Below, piece by piece: positions 28,051-36,603 of a DNA stretch of 64,000 nt (its first letter is position 1; each line of letters begins with the position of its first letter). A model generated the notes under the pieces. It did not search any database and had not been told where the DNA came from. It worked only from the letters and a program-made list of their open reading frames with translations. The position numbers and the translations under genes are program-made. The stretch is taken from positions 1-64,000 of the forward strand of contig NZ_KL647135.1 in the NCBI RefSeq assembly GCF_000725805.1, read 5' to 3'. The stretch comes from Streptomyces xanthophaeus. GTDB taxonomy: Bacteria; Actinomycetota; Actinomycetes; Streptomycetales; Streptomycetaceae.

Positions 28051-29007
28051 TCAGCCCGTGACGAGGACCGTGTGTTCCACGGGCTCCCCGGCGGCGAACC
28101 GGGTCAGCTGGCGGGCGAGCAGGCGCTTGGCCCGCGGCTCGAACGCACTGCTGCTGCCCCCCACATGGGGCGTGATCAGGACGTTCGGGGCGTGCCAGAG
28201 CGGGTGGCCGGCGGGGAGCGGCTCGGGGTCGGTGACGTCGAGCGCGGCCCGCAGCCGGCCCGATTCCAGTTCCGCCAGCAGGGACTTGGTGTCGACCACG
28301 GGTCCGCGCGCGACGTTCACGAGCAGGGCGCCGTCCTTCATCCGGCCCAGGAAGGCGGCTCCGGCCAGGCCCCGGGTGTCGTCGGTGAGGGGGGTGGAGA
28401 GGATCACCACGTCGGCCGTCGGCAGGAGTTGGGGCAGGTCGGCGAGGGCGTGCACGGGGCCGCGCGCGGTGGTGCGCGCCGAGCGTGCGACCCTCGAGAC
28501 GGGGCCGCACTCGAAGGCCGCGAGCCGGTCCTCGATGGCGGCGCCGATGGATCCGTAGCCGACGATCAGCACGGACTTGTCGGCGAGGGCCTCGTAGAAG
28601 CCGCCGTGCCATTCCTCGCGGTCCTGTCCGCGGACCATGCGGGGGATGCCGCGCAGCGAGGCCAGGGTCAGGGTGAGGGCGAGTTCGGCGGTGCTGGCCG
28701 TGTGCACGCCGACCGCGTTGCACAGCCGGACTCCGGGGCGCAGGTCGCCGAGGCCGCCGAGGACGTGGTCGATGCCCGCGGTGAGGGTCTGGACGACCTG
28801 GAGGGCGGGCATCGCGGCCAGCGGGCGCACGGTGACCTCGGTGGACTTCATGTAGGGGGTCACGTAGAAGACGCAGTCGGCCGGATCGGCCGGGAAGTCG
28901 TCCTCTCCGTCCCACCGGCGGTACCGGAAGGAGTCGGGGAGGCCCTCGACCTCCTCGGCGGGGAAGGGGAGCCAGACGTCCTGGGTGGCCGGGGTGTTCG
29001 CAGTCAT
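28051..29007 (-). CDS. D-2-hydroxyacid dehydrogenase family protein
   Basis: A 318-residue NAD(P)-dependent enzyme of the D-isomer 2-hydroxyacid dehydrogenase family. QTLTAGIDHVLG and NAVGVHTASTAELALTL form the substrate part, and LIVGYGSIGAAIEDRL is the dinucleotide fold. The active-site Arg is in VNVARGPVVD, the Glu in DVTDPEPLPAGHPLW and the His in ITPHVGG. The ATG at 29007 lacks a clear ribosome site and may be leaderless. It is divergent from the aldo/keto reductase with 73 bp between. Reduction of glyoxylate, hydroxypyruvate or a related oxoacid is likely; the substrate is not certain. Confidence 0.9.
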   Translation of the reverse strand: MTANTPATQDVWLPFPAEEVEGLPDSFRYRRWDGEDDFPADPADCVFYVTPYMKSTEVTVRPLAAMPALQVVQTLTAGIDHVLGGLGDLRPGVRLCNAVGVHTASTAELALTLTLASLRGIPRMVRGQDREEWHGGFYEALADKSVLIVGYGSIGAAIEDRLAAFECGPVSRVARSARTTARGPVHALADLPQLLPTADVVILSTPLTDDTRGLAGAAFLGRMKDGALLVNVARGPVVDTKSLLAELESGRLRAALDVTDPEPLPAGHPLWHAPNVLITPHVGGSSSAFEPRAKRLLARQLTRFAAGEPVEHTVLVTG

Positions 29008-29080
29008 GATCCAGAGGCTATGCCAGGCCATCCGGATCAAGCCGTTAGTTTGGGGGCGGCAGCAGGAGGGGGACGCAGGG

Positions 29081-30088
29081 GTGGAGCGCAGGTCGATCGG
29101 GGCGGGGTCACTGGCGGTGGGCGCCGTCGGGCTCGGCTGCATGCCGATGAGCTGGGGGTACGCGCCTTCGCGCAGACGGGGCCACGAATCGGTGGCCGCG
29201 GTGCACGCGGCGCTGGACCTGGGGTCGAACCTCCTGGACACGGCCGATCTGTACGGGCCCTACACCAATGAGCTCCTGCTGGGCCGGGTGCTGGGCGGGC
29301 GGCGGTCCGAGGCGTTCGTCTCGGCCAAGGTGGGGCTGCGGGCGGGCGACCAGCACGTGGTGGCCGACGGGCGGCCGGGCTACGTGCGGCGGGCCTGCGA
29401 CGCCTCGCTGCGGCGGCTGCGGACCGACGTCATAGACCTCTACCAGCTGCACCGGGTGGATCCGGACGTGCCGGTGGAGGAGACCTGGGGCGCCATGGCC
29501 GAGCTGGTGGGCGCGGGCAAGGTGCGGGCGCTGGGTTTCTGCGCGCTGGGCGCGGGGGCCGGGCCGGGTGCGGGGCGGCGCGGGGACCGGGCGTACGGGA
29601 CCACCGTGCGGCACCTGGAGCGGGTGCAGCAGGTGTTCCCGGTGAGTGCGGTGCAGGCGGAACTCTCGGTGTGGTCCCCGGAGGCCGCCTGGCAGCTGCT
29701 TCCGTGGTGCGCGGCCCGGGGCGTGGGGTTCCTGGCGGCGATGCCGCTGGGCAGCGGGTTCCTGACCGGGACGCTCACGCCGGGCCAGGGCTTCGAGTCG
29801 CAGGACGTACGGGCGCGCCATCCCCGGTTCACGGCGCACGCGATGGCCTCGAACCAGGAGCTGGTGGCGGGGCTGCGGCGGGTGGCGCTGCGGCACGGTC
29901 CCGCGGTCACGGCGGCGCAGGTGGCGCTGGCCTGGGTGCTGGCGCAGGGACCGCAGGTGGTGCCGGTGCCGGGGGCCGACCGGGCGCACTGGGCCGTGGA
30001 GAACGCGCGGGCGGCCGAGGTGCGGCTGACGGCCGGGGACCTGGCCGAGATCGCGGCCCTCCCGGCCGCGGTGGGAGCCTGGGACTGA
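29081..30088 (+). CDS. Aldo/keto reductase
   Basis: A 335-residue NADPH-dependent TIM-barrel reductase. Seen features are GLGCMPMSWGY near the N-terminus, catalytic Asp-Tyr in LLDTADLYGPYTNE, Lys in VSAKVGL, His in IDLYQLHRVDPDVP, and cofactor contacts near the end (PVPGADRAHWAVENARA). The GTG at 29081 was chosen because GGAGGGGG is upstream and the frame before it overlaps the divergent gene. The substrate is unknown; related enzymes act on sugars, aldehydes and quinones. Confidence 0.92.
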   Translation: MERRSIGAGSLAVGAVGLGCMPMSWGYAPSRRRGHESVAAVHAALDLGSNLLDTADLYGPYTNELLLGRVLGGRRSEAFVSAKVGLRAGDQHVVADGRPGYVRRACDASLRRLRTDVIDLYQLHRVDPDVPVEETWGAMAELVGAGKVRALGFCALGAGAGPGAGRRGDRAYGTTVRHLERVQQVFPVSAVQAELSVWSPEAAWQLLPWCAARGVGFLAAMPLGSGFLTGTLTPGQGFESQDVRARHPRFTAHAMASNQELVAGLRRVALRHGPAVTAAQVALAWVLAQGPQVVPVPGADRAHWAVENARAAEVRLTAGDLAEIAALPAAVGAWD

Positions 30089-30230
30089 CGGACCGGGCGG
30101 GCGCGACGGGGCCGGCGGGGCGGAGCCCGCAACCACTCGATCGGGTGTACGAGTGGTGGAACTTCGGGAGCTGCCGGAGCTGTTGAGACAGATGAAGGGC
30201 ACGACCGAAGGACCGGAAGGGAGCAGGGCG

Positions 30231-31610
30231 ATGCGATACGGACGGGTTCTCCGCGCGGGACGGCGGCGGTACGAGGACGCCACGACGGGTACGGGCGCGG
30301 TTGCAGGTACGGGTACAGGCACGGGCGCGGATGCGGGCGTAGGCACGGGCACGGATGCGGGCGTAGGCACGGGCACGGTTGCGGGCGTAGGCACGGGCAC
30401 GGTTGCGGGCGTAGGCACGGGCGCAGGGCAGCGGCGGGTGCTGGCGGCGGTCGCCCTGGCGGGGTGCGGCGCCCTGCTGGCCTCGGGGTGCTCGCAGGGC
30501 GGGGGCTCCGGCGGACTGCCCGGCGACGCGCCACCGGGCGCGGCTTCACCGGGGGCCGGGTCGGCCGCCCCTTCGGGAAGCGCGTCCCCCTCGCCCGCCG
30601 CGGAGGCACCGCCCGCCAAGGGTGCGGTGACGGTGAGCGGCGAGGTCGCGAAGGGGCTGGAGTCGCCCTGGGGTGTGGCGCCGCTGCCCGGCGGGGACCT
30701 GCTGGTCGCCTCCCGGGACAAGGGGACGGTCAGCCGGGTGGCGGTGGGGTCGGGCGAGGTCACGCAGATCGGCAAGGTGCCCGGGGTGGCGCCGGGCGGG
30801 GAGGGCGGGCTGCTGGGTCTGGCCGTGTCGCCCACCTTCGCCACGGACCGCCTGGTCTACGTCTACTTCACCACCGAGTCCGACAACCGCATCGCCCGGA
30901 TGCGCTATGACGAACAGAGACAGGCCGGGCAGCAGCTGGGCGCGCCCGACACGGTGTTCCGGGGCATCCCCAAGGGCCTCGTCCACAACGGCGGGCGGAT
31001 CGCCTTCGGCCCGGACAAGATGCTCTACGCGGGCACCGGCGAGACCGGGGAGACCGGGCTCGCGCAGGACAAGAAGTCCCTGGGCGGCAAGATCCTGCGC
31101 ATGACCCCGGACGGCGACCCGGTGCACGGCAATCCCGAGGCGGATTCCGTCGTCTACTCCTACGGGCACCGCAATGTGCAGGGGCTCGCCTGGGACAAGG
31201 ACAAGCGGCTGTGGGCGGCCGAGTTCGGGCAGAAGGACTGGGACGAGCTGAACCTCATCGAGCCCGGCGGCAATTACGGCTGGCCGGAGGCCGAGGGAAA
31301 GGCGGGCAAGCCCGGCCTGCGGGACCCGGTGGCGGTCTGGAAGACGGACGAGGCCTCCCCGAGCGGTATCGCCTGGGCCCAGGGGTCGGTGTGGATGGCG
31401 GGCCTGAAGGGCAGCCGGCTGTGGCGGATCCCGCTGGCGGGAGCCCAACCGGTGGCGGAGCCCGAGGCCTTCCTGACGGGGCAGTACGGCCGGCTGCGCT
31501 CGGTGGTCGCCCTCGGCGGGGACAAGCTGCTGCTGGTCACGAGCGAGACGGACGGGCGCGGGTCGCCGGAAGCGGGCGACGACAGGATCCTGACACTGAC
31601 GGTGCAGTGA
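30231..31610 (+). CDS. PQQ-type glucose/sorbosone dehydrogenase lipoprotein
   Basis: A 459-residue exported beta-propeller of the glucose/sorbosone dehydrogenase family. The lipobox LLASGC puts Cys at residue 87, after an unusual long cytoplasmic-side extension of Gly-Thr-Val-Ala repeats (residues 20-65). After a Ser/Pro/Ala linker comes the propeller: SPWGVAPLPGGDLLVASRDKG, GEGGLLGLAVSPTF, VHNGGRIAFGPDKMLYAGTGE, GHRNVQGLAWD and EPGGNYGWPEAEG. The ATG at 30231 follows GGGAG. A later GTG next to the hydrophobic stretch is possible and would remove the repeats. The sugar substrate and use of PQQ are inferred from family. Confidence 0.85.
   Translation: MRYGRVLRAGRRRYEDATTGTGAVAGTGTGTGADAGVGTGTDAGVGTGTVAGVGTGTVAGVGTGAGQRRVLAAVALAGCGALLASGCSQGGGSGGLPGDAPPGAASPGAGSAAPSGSASPSPAAEAPPAKGAVTVSGEVAKGLESPWGVAPLPGGDLLVASRDKGTVSRVAVGSGEVTQIGKVPGVAPGGEGGLLGLAVSPTFATDRLVYVYFTTESDNRIARMRYDEQRQAGQQLGAPDTVFRGIPKGLVHNGGRIAFGPDKMLYAGTGETGETGLAQDKKSLGGKILRMTPDGDPVHGNPEADSVVYSYGHRNVQGLAWDKDKRLWAAEFGQKDWDELNLIEPGGNYGWPEAEGKAGKPGLRDPVAVWKTDEASPSGIAWAQGSVWMAGLKGSRLWRIPLAGAQPVAEPEAFLTGQYGRLRSVVALGGDKLLLVTSETDGRGSPEAGDDRILTLTVQ
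30331..30426 (+). repeat. Four tandem 24-bp units in a coding region
   Basis: Units start at 30331, 30355, 30379 and 30403. The first two are identical; the others differ at one to three bases. More degenerate copies precede at about 30283-30330. The period is a multiple of three, and each unit encodes an Ala-Gly-Val-Gly-Thr-Gly-Thr plus Asp or Val block. Confidence 0.93.
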
Positions 31611-31643
31611 GCGGCAGGGCCCCGCTGGGGGGCGAAAGGTGCG

Positions 31644-31832
31644 GTGGACGTCGTGTTCAACATGATCGAACAGCTGTTCAGTCCCGGCCGCAAGCACACG
31701 GACGAGGAGAAGAAGCGGCTGGAGCTGTCCCGGGTCGACCTCAATGACGGTGACCCGGGACGGGGTCCGATAGACCTTGAGTCCGGCACCGTGGTCATAC
31801 GGCTCGACGAACAGCCTCCGGCGGACGGCTGA
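31644..31832 (+). CDS. DUF6191-like small protein
   Basis: A 62-residue hydrophilic protein. The central part FSPGRKHTDEEKKRLELSRV and DGDPGRGPIDLESGTVVIRL resembles a small actinobacterial family of unknown function that I recall as DUF6191. The start is GTG 31644 with GAAAGG upstream; GTG 31653 (VFNMIEQLF) is also possible. The last 38 bp overlap the 3' end of the convergent LuxR regulator. No membrane segment or cysteine motif. Confidence 0.7.
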   Translation: MDVVFNMIEQLFSPGRKHTDEEKKRLELSRVDLNDGDPGRGPIDLESGTVVIRLDEQPPADG

Positions 31833-34800
31833 CCGGCCCGGCGGGGCCACCGGCGGGGGCGAAGAGCCGTAGCCGGTGGGCGAGGGCGGCCGCCTCGCCA
31901 CGGCCCGAGACACCCAGCTTGGCCAGGATGTTCGAGACGTGCACGCTCGCGGTCTTCGGGGAGATGAAGAGCTCCACGGCGATCTGGCGGTTGGTGTTCC
32001 CGGCCGCGACCAGGCGCAGGACGTCCCGCTCGCGGCTGGTGAGGCCGAGCGCCTCGACCGGGTCGATGCCGGGTGCCGGGGACTCCACGGGTGCGTCGAT
32101 GGCGGTGAGGGGCAGCCTGGCGCGCTGGGCGAGCAGGGCCAGGTCCTCCCGCAGCCGGCGTGAGCCGAGGCCGTCGGCGGTGGCGTGGGCGTCGCGGAGC
32201 AGGCGGGCCGCGGTCTCCCGGTCGGCGCCGGCGGCCAGCAGGGACTCCGCGAGCCGGTGCCGGGCCCGGGCCAGCAGGTAGGGGCGGTCCAGCGTGCGGA
32301 CGGCCTCCTCCACGCCGGTCCAGTCGGCGACGGTGTCCCGGGCCTCGGCCCGGAGCAGTTCCGCCCGCAGGTACTCGGCGTGGGCGGTCCACAGCGGGAC
32401 CGGGGTGGCCAGGGAACGGGCGGCGGTGCGCAGCAGGACCAGGGCCGCCTCCCGGCCCTCTTCGGCGGCGGGCAGCCCGCGGGCGTCCGCCTCCGCGGAG
32501 GCGGCGGCCAGCAGCAGCGGCCAGGCGTAGCGGTGCTGTCCGAGGGCGAAGCCGAAGGCCACGGCTTCGGCGACCTCGGTGCGGACGTCGGCTATCCGGC
32601 CCTCGCCCGCGGCGACGCCGACCGCGAGGCGGTAGAGCGGCAGGCGGTGCTGGGGCTGCGGCTGGGACTCGTGGTTGCCGAAGTGGGCGTGTGCGGCAGC
32701 GAGTTGCTGGGTGGCCTCGGTCAGTTCGCCGCGGGCCAGGGCCAGGTAGGCGAGCCGGGCCGAGGCGGCGCCGCGGGGAGCCGCGCTCTGGCCGACGCGC
32801 AGGGTGCGCCGGGCCTCGTCGGTGGCCTCGTCCCAGCGGCCGAGTCCGTACAGGCTCTCCGCCAGATTGCCGCGGACCCAGGCCTCGGTGTCGAACAGCC
32901 GCGCCTTGCCGACGAGTTCGGCTCCGCGCTCGGCCAGCGCCACGGCTTCCCGTGAACGGCCCATTCCTTCCAGTTGAGAGGTGAGGTTGATATGAGCACG
33001 TCCCGCCAGCACCGTGAGCCCGAGTTCGGTGGCCCGGTCCTTGACCGCGTGCAGTTCGGCGAGGCCGCCCTCGACGTCGCCCGCGTCGGTCAGCAGGGCG
33101 CCCACCGTGATCCGGGCGTTGAGCTCGATGTCCTCGGCGCCGAGCATCCGCGCGTAGGCGACGGCCCGTTCGGCTGCCGCGAGGTTGTCGGGGCCGGGGT
33201 TGTGGAGCATCCCCCAGCCCGCGGCCCGCACCAGGACCTCGGCGTGCACCTGGGACGGGGGCAGCCCCTGGACGAGCTCCTGCGCCCTGGCGATCTCCTC
33301 CCAGCCGTCGCCGCGGGCCAGGCTGGAGACCAGCCGGGAACGTTCGGTCCAGAACCAGGCGGCCCGCAGCGGGTCCGGGTCCGGATCCTCCTCCAGCAGC
33401 CGCAGTCCCGTCTTGGTGATCTTCAGGGCGCGCTCGCGCTCCCCGCCGTAGCGGGCGGCCACGGTGGCCTCGGCGAGCAGGTCGAGGCGCCTGAGCGGGG
33501 TGGTGGCGGGATCGCAGCCGCACGGCGGGTACACCTCGGTGTAGTCCGCGGGGCGCAGCGACTCGCGGATGTCCTGCGGCGCGCTCTCCCACAGGTCCAT
33601 GGCCCGCTCCAGCAGGCCCAGTTGCTCGGAGTAGGCGTGCCGGCGGCGGGCGGCCACGGAAGCGGCGAGCACGGCGGGCAGCGCCTTGGCCGGGTCGTTG
33701 GCGTGGTACCAGTAGCTGGCCAGCCGGATGACCCGCTCCTCGGCGCGGATCAGCGCGTCGTCGGCCTCCATGGCCTCGGCGTAGCGGCGGTTGACGCGGG
33801 AGCGCTCGCCGGGCAGCAGGTCGTCGCTGACGGCCTCGCGGACCAGCGAGTGCCGGAAGCGGTAGCCGTCGCCGTCCGGGGTGGCGAGCAGGATGTTCGC
33901 CCCGACGGCGGCCCTCAGGGCCTCGATGAGCTCGTCCTCGGTCAGTCCGGCGACGGCCCGCAGGAGGGGGTACTCCACGGTGGAGCCGCCCTCGGCGACG
34001 ATGCGCACCACGCGCTGGGCCGCGTCGGGCAGGACCTCGACGCGGACGAGGAGCAGGTCGCGCAGGGACTCGGTGAGGCCTGCGCGGCAGCCGTTCTCCC
34101 GGGAGGCGACGAGTTCTTCGACGAAGAAGGCGTTGCCGTCGGACCGGTCGAAGACGGAGTCCACGAAGTCCTCTTCGGGCTGCGTGGCGAGGATGCCCGC
34201 GAGCTGGCGGCGGACTTCGGCCCGGTTGAAGCGGGGAAGTTCGATGCGCTGGACGGTGCGCAGCCGGTCGAGTTCGGCGAGCAGGGGGCGCAGCGGGTGG
34301 CGGCGGTGGACGTCGTCCGCGCGGTAGGTGGCGACGAGGACGAGGCGGCCGCTGGCGAGCGTACGGAAGAGGTAGGAGAGCAGGTGGCGGGTGGAGGTGT
34401 CCGCCCAGTGCAGGTCCTCCAGGACGAGGACGAGGGTGCGGTCGGTGGCGAGCCGTTCGAGCATGCGGGCCGTCAGCTCGAAGAGCCGGGCGGTGCTCTC
34501 CTCGTCGTGCGGCCCGCGCGGGGTGTCGCCGAGTTCGGGGAGGATCCGGGCCAGTTCGTCCTCCTGGCCCGCGGCCGCGGCGGCCAGTTCGCCGGGGAGC
34601 TGCCGGTGCAGGGTGCGCAGGGCCGTCGAGAACGGGGCGAAGGGAAGTCCCTCGGCCCCGATCTCCACACAGCCTCCGACGGCGACCACCGCGCCGTGGC
34701 GGGCCGCCTCGCAGAGGAACTCCTCGGTGAGGCGGGTCTTGCCGACCCCGGCTTCTCCCCCGATGAGCAGGGCCTGCGGCTCCTGGCCCGCGGCGCGCGT

Positions 34801-34935
34801 CAGGGCGTCGGTGAGTACGGCCAGTTCGTCGGCTCGGCCGACGAACACCGGGCTGACAGATCTGGTCTCCACACGGCCGAGGATCGCACAGGCGTCCGGT
34901 CCTGCGGCACTCGATATCGGTGCGCTTCTCATCAC
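31795..34935 (-). CDS. Large LuxR (LAL) family ATPase regulator
   Basis: A 1046-residue regulator of the LAL class. The N-terminal AAA module has Walker A (GGEAGVGKT, residues 59-67) and Walker B (LVLVLEDLHWAD, about 168). A long helical-repeat middle follows (about 400-960). The C-terminal LuxR HTH covers about 975-1035: LTSRERDVLRLVAAGNTNRQ, AVELFISPKTASVHVSNILAKLGV. Such proteins switch on metabolic or secondary-metabolite genes upon ligand and ATP binding. It lies 29 bp after the 55-residue gene on the same strand. Start ATG 34935 lacks a strong ribosome site; GTG codons soon after (VETRSVSPV) could be used. Confidence 0.92.
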   Translation of the reverse strand: MMRSAPISSAAGPDACAILGRVETRSVSPVFVGRADELAVLTDALTRAAGQEPQALLIGGEAGVGKTRLTEEFLCEAARHGAVVAVGGCVEIGAEGLPFAPFSTALRTLHRQLPGELAAAAAGQEDELARILPELGDTPRGPHDEESTARLFELTARMLERLATDRTLVLVLEDLHWADTSTRHLLSYLFRTLASGRLVLVATYRADDVHRRHPLRPLLAELDRLRTVQRIELPRFNRAEVRRQLAGILATQPEEDFVDSVFDRSDGNAFFVEELVASRENGCRAGLTESLRDLLLVRVEVLPDAAQRVVRIVAEGGSTVEYPLLRAVAGLTEDELIEALRAAVGANILLATPDGDGYRFRHSLVREAVSDDLLPGERSRVNRRYAEAMEADDALIRAEERVIRLASYWYHANDPAKALPAVLAASVAARRRHAYSEQLGLLERAMDLWESAPQDIRESLRPADYTEVYPPCGCDPATTPLRRLDLLAEATVAARYGGERERALKITKTGLRLLEEDPDPDPLRAAWFWTERSRLVSSLARGDGWEEIARAQELVQGLPPSQVHAEVLVRAAGWGMLHNPGPDNLAAAERAVAYARMLGAEDIELNARITVGALLTDAGDVEGGLAELHAVKDRATELGLTVLAGRAHINLTSQLEGMGRSREAVALAERGAELVGKARLFDTEAWVRGNLAESLYGLGRWDEATDEARRTLRVGQSAAPRGAASARLAYLALARGELTEATQQLAAAHAHFGNHESQPQPQHRLPLYRLAVGVAAGEGRIADVRTEVAEAVAFGFALGQHRYAWPLLLAAASAEADARGLPAAEEGREAALVLLRTAARSLATPVPLWTAHAEYLRAELLRAEARDTVADWTGVEEAVRTLDRPYLLARARHRLAESLLAAGADRETAARLLRDAHATADGLGSRRLREDLALLAQRARLPLTAIDAPVESPAPGIDPVEALGLTSRERDVLRLVAAGNTNRQIAVELFISPKTASVHVSNILAKLGVSGRGEAAALAHRLRLFAPAGGPAGPVSRPPEAVRRAV

Positions 34936-34964
34936 GTGTCAGTCCGTGCGGTCCGCGGAGGGGG

Positions 34965-35132
34965 TCACGCGGCGCGGGTGAAGCGGCCGCGTACCCCTCT
35001 CACCTGCCCCTCGGGTTCCTGGCTCCGGGACGAGGCACGGCGCGCCTTGCGGGCCTCCTGGACCATGCGGTACGCGTCGGCCTCGCGGATGAGGTCGGCG
35101 CGGCGGACGGAGGCCATCTCGTACTCGAACAT
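34965..35132 (-). CDS. Small 55-residue basic protein
   Basis: A gene of 56 codons. ATG 35132-35130 is preceded by GGGAG, and the stop is TGA at 34967-34965. The product starts MFEYEMASVRRADLIREADA and continues YRMVQEARKARRASS with a basic tail. It looks like one amphipathic helix rich in Arg, with no membrane segment. Streptomyces carry many small proteins that begin this way; their function is unknown to me. It lies 29 bp before the LAL regulator and downstream of the DosR-like boxes, so the two are probably cotranscribed. Confidence 0.72.
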   Translation of the reverse strand: MFEYEMASVRRADLIREADAYRMVQEARKARRASSRSQEPEGQVRGVRGRFTRAA

Positions 35133-35241
35133 CTCGTACTCCCTGGTTGCTTGTCTCGGACACCTCGTTCGGTGTGATCCAAGATTCGCTTCCCAGGGGG
35201 TGCGGGCACATCGGGATCATGCCGCATCTGTCGGCGGCAGA

Positions 35242-35285
35242 GGGCCTTAGTCCGGGGGCCCAAGACCCCTGAGGGGGCCTAAGGC
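35242..35285 (-). promoter_or_regulatory. Cluster of three DosR-like palindromic boxes
   Basis: GGGCCTTAGTCC (35242-35253), GGGGCCCAAGACCCC (35255-35269) and GGGGCCTAAGGC (35274-35285) lie side by side. The first and third are inverted copies of GCCTTAG. Each resembles the GGGAC-N4-GTCCC-type site bound by NarL/DosR regulators. They lie about 110-150 bp before the 55-residue gene and its LAL neighbour. Confidence 0.45.
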
Positions 35286-35309
35286 ATGTCCGTACCGGCC
35301 CCGCCCGTC

Positions 35310-35915
35310 CTAGGCAGGGACCTTGGGAAGGGGGAGGAAGTACAGGAAGCCGAAGACCAGGATGCCGAGGGCGCCAAGGGTCACGGCGGCCCAGGAGACG
35401 GCGCGGACCCAGGTCGGGAGGGTGCGGCCGGGCGCGCCGAAGGCGGGGCGGGCCAGGACGAAGACGGCGATCAGGAGGGCCAGGGTGGCCACGACGCCGT
35501 TGACGAGGGCCGTGAGCTGCCAGCCGTCGCCGTAGAGGGCGGCGATCTGGTCCGCGGGCGGGGCGGACTTGTTGCCTTCTATCTGGCCCACGAGGCCCTG
35601 GCGTTCGGCCAGGACGCGGGAGACCCAGGTGCCGCTGAGGGCCACGAGGGAGAGCCCTGCCGCGACGATCGCGGCGGCCCCGGCGGCCACGCCGCCGGCC
35701 TGCTCCTCCGCGGCGTCCTCACCCTCGGCGCCGTCCAGGTCCAGGTCCTCGTCGAGCTCCTCGGCGGTACCGGCGTTCTCGGCGGTTTCAGGAGTCCGGG
35801 CGGTCTCGGCGGACGGCGCGAGCGCGGGTTCGGCGTCGGCCGCGGTCTTCTTGAGGTCGGCGGGGGTGGTGTCCGCCTCGGGGGCGTTCGGGGCGGGGGG
35901 CTTCGTGGTGTCCAT
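35310..35915 (-). CDS. Membrane protein of unknown function
   Basis: A 201-residue protein. The first 75 residues are acidic and disordered (PAEELDEDLDLDGAEGED style, rich in Ala, Glu, Thr and Pro). Three hydrophobic segments follow: AAIVAAGLSLVALSGTWVS, LVNGVVATLALLIAVFVLA and AAVTLGALGILVFGFLYFLP. Between helices 1 and 2 is a polar extracytoplasmic loop. The ATG at 35915 is used; an ATG three codons earlier is possible. I do not recognise a family. It is the last gene of a minus-strand stretch after the acetyltransferase. Confidence 0.75.
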   Translation of the reverse strand: MDTTKPPAPNAPEADTTPADLKKTAADAEPALAPSAETARTPETAENAGTAEELDEDLDLDGAEGEDAAEEQAGGVAAGAAAIVAAGLSLVALSGTWVSRVLAERQGLVGQIEGNKSAPPADQIAALYGDGWQLTALVNGVVATLALLIAVFVLARPAFGAPGRTLPTWVRAVSWAAVTLGALGILVFGFLYFLPLPKVPA

Positions 35916-36012
35916 GCGGGGCACGGTAGGCGGCCCGTATGAGAGGTTCCTGAGAATCAGGTGACGGATGCAGCACGGGCCCCGCGGCCGGGCGGGGCCG
36001 TGCCACCTGGGG

Positions 36013-36564
36013 CTATGCGCGGGAGGCGGACCACTCCGGGGCGAGGATCGACCAGATCTCGGTGTCCAGCAGGACGCCGCGGTGGAGGCGGTTCTGCCGC
36101 AGGACGCCCTCGCGGGTCATGCCGAGGCGTTCGGCGACGGCGAGGCTCTTCTCGTTGCGGCTGGCCGCGCGCCACTCGACGCGGCGCATGCCGCGCTCGC
36201 CGAAGGCGTAGTCGATCAGGACGCGGCAGGCCTTGGTCACCAGGCCGCGGCCGGCCGCGGCGGGCTCCAGCCAGCAGCCGATCTCACAGTTGCCGGCCTG
36301 TGCGTCGAACACCGGGAAGAGGACCCCGCCGACCAGGGTGCCGTCGAGCCGGATGCCGAAGAACCGGGCGCCGTCCTCCGCCGCCTTCAGCGCGTACGTG
36401 GCCAGGAAGGTCCGGGCGGACTCCGGGTCCGGGCACCGGTCCGGGAAAGCCACGTACTGGCCGATGAAGTCACGTCCGCGTTCGAGGTGCGCGAAGAACT
36501 CCTCGGCGTGCCGGGGTTCCAGCGGGAACATCCGGGCGTCGTCGGCGAGGTCTATCGAGAACAT
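36013..36564 (-). CDS. GNAT acetyltransferase, RimJ/RimL type
   Basis: A 183-residue N-acetyltransferase of the ribosomal-protein/serine N-acetyltransferase type. The start LADDARMFPLEPRHAEEFFAHLERG is characteristic. The acetyl-CoA loop lies in EPAAAGRGLVTKACRVLIDYAF, then RRVEWRAASRNEKSLAVAERLGMTREGVLRQ. The last motif is typical of RimL relatives. It follows the MMPL gene on the same strand. The acceptor is unknown. Confidence 0.88.
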   Translation of the reverse strand: MFSIDLADDARMFPLEPRHAEEFFAHLERGRDFIGQYVAFPDRCPDPESARTFLATYALKAAEDGARFFGIRLDGTLVGGVLFPVFDAQAGNCEIGCWLEPAAAGRGLVTKACRVLIDYAFGERGMRRVEWRAASRNEKSLAVAERLGMTREGVLRQNRLHRGVLLDTEIWSILAPEWSASRA

Positions 36565-36603
36565 GCGCGTGCGTCCTTGGGTCTCGGGCGGCTGGTGGCC
36601 GCG

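Noticed and set aside
30331..30426. CRISPR array
   Set aside because: The repeats are head-to-tail 24-mers without spacers and lie inside a coding frame.
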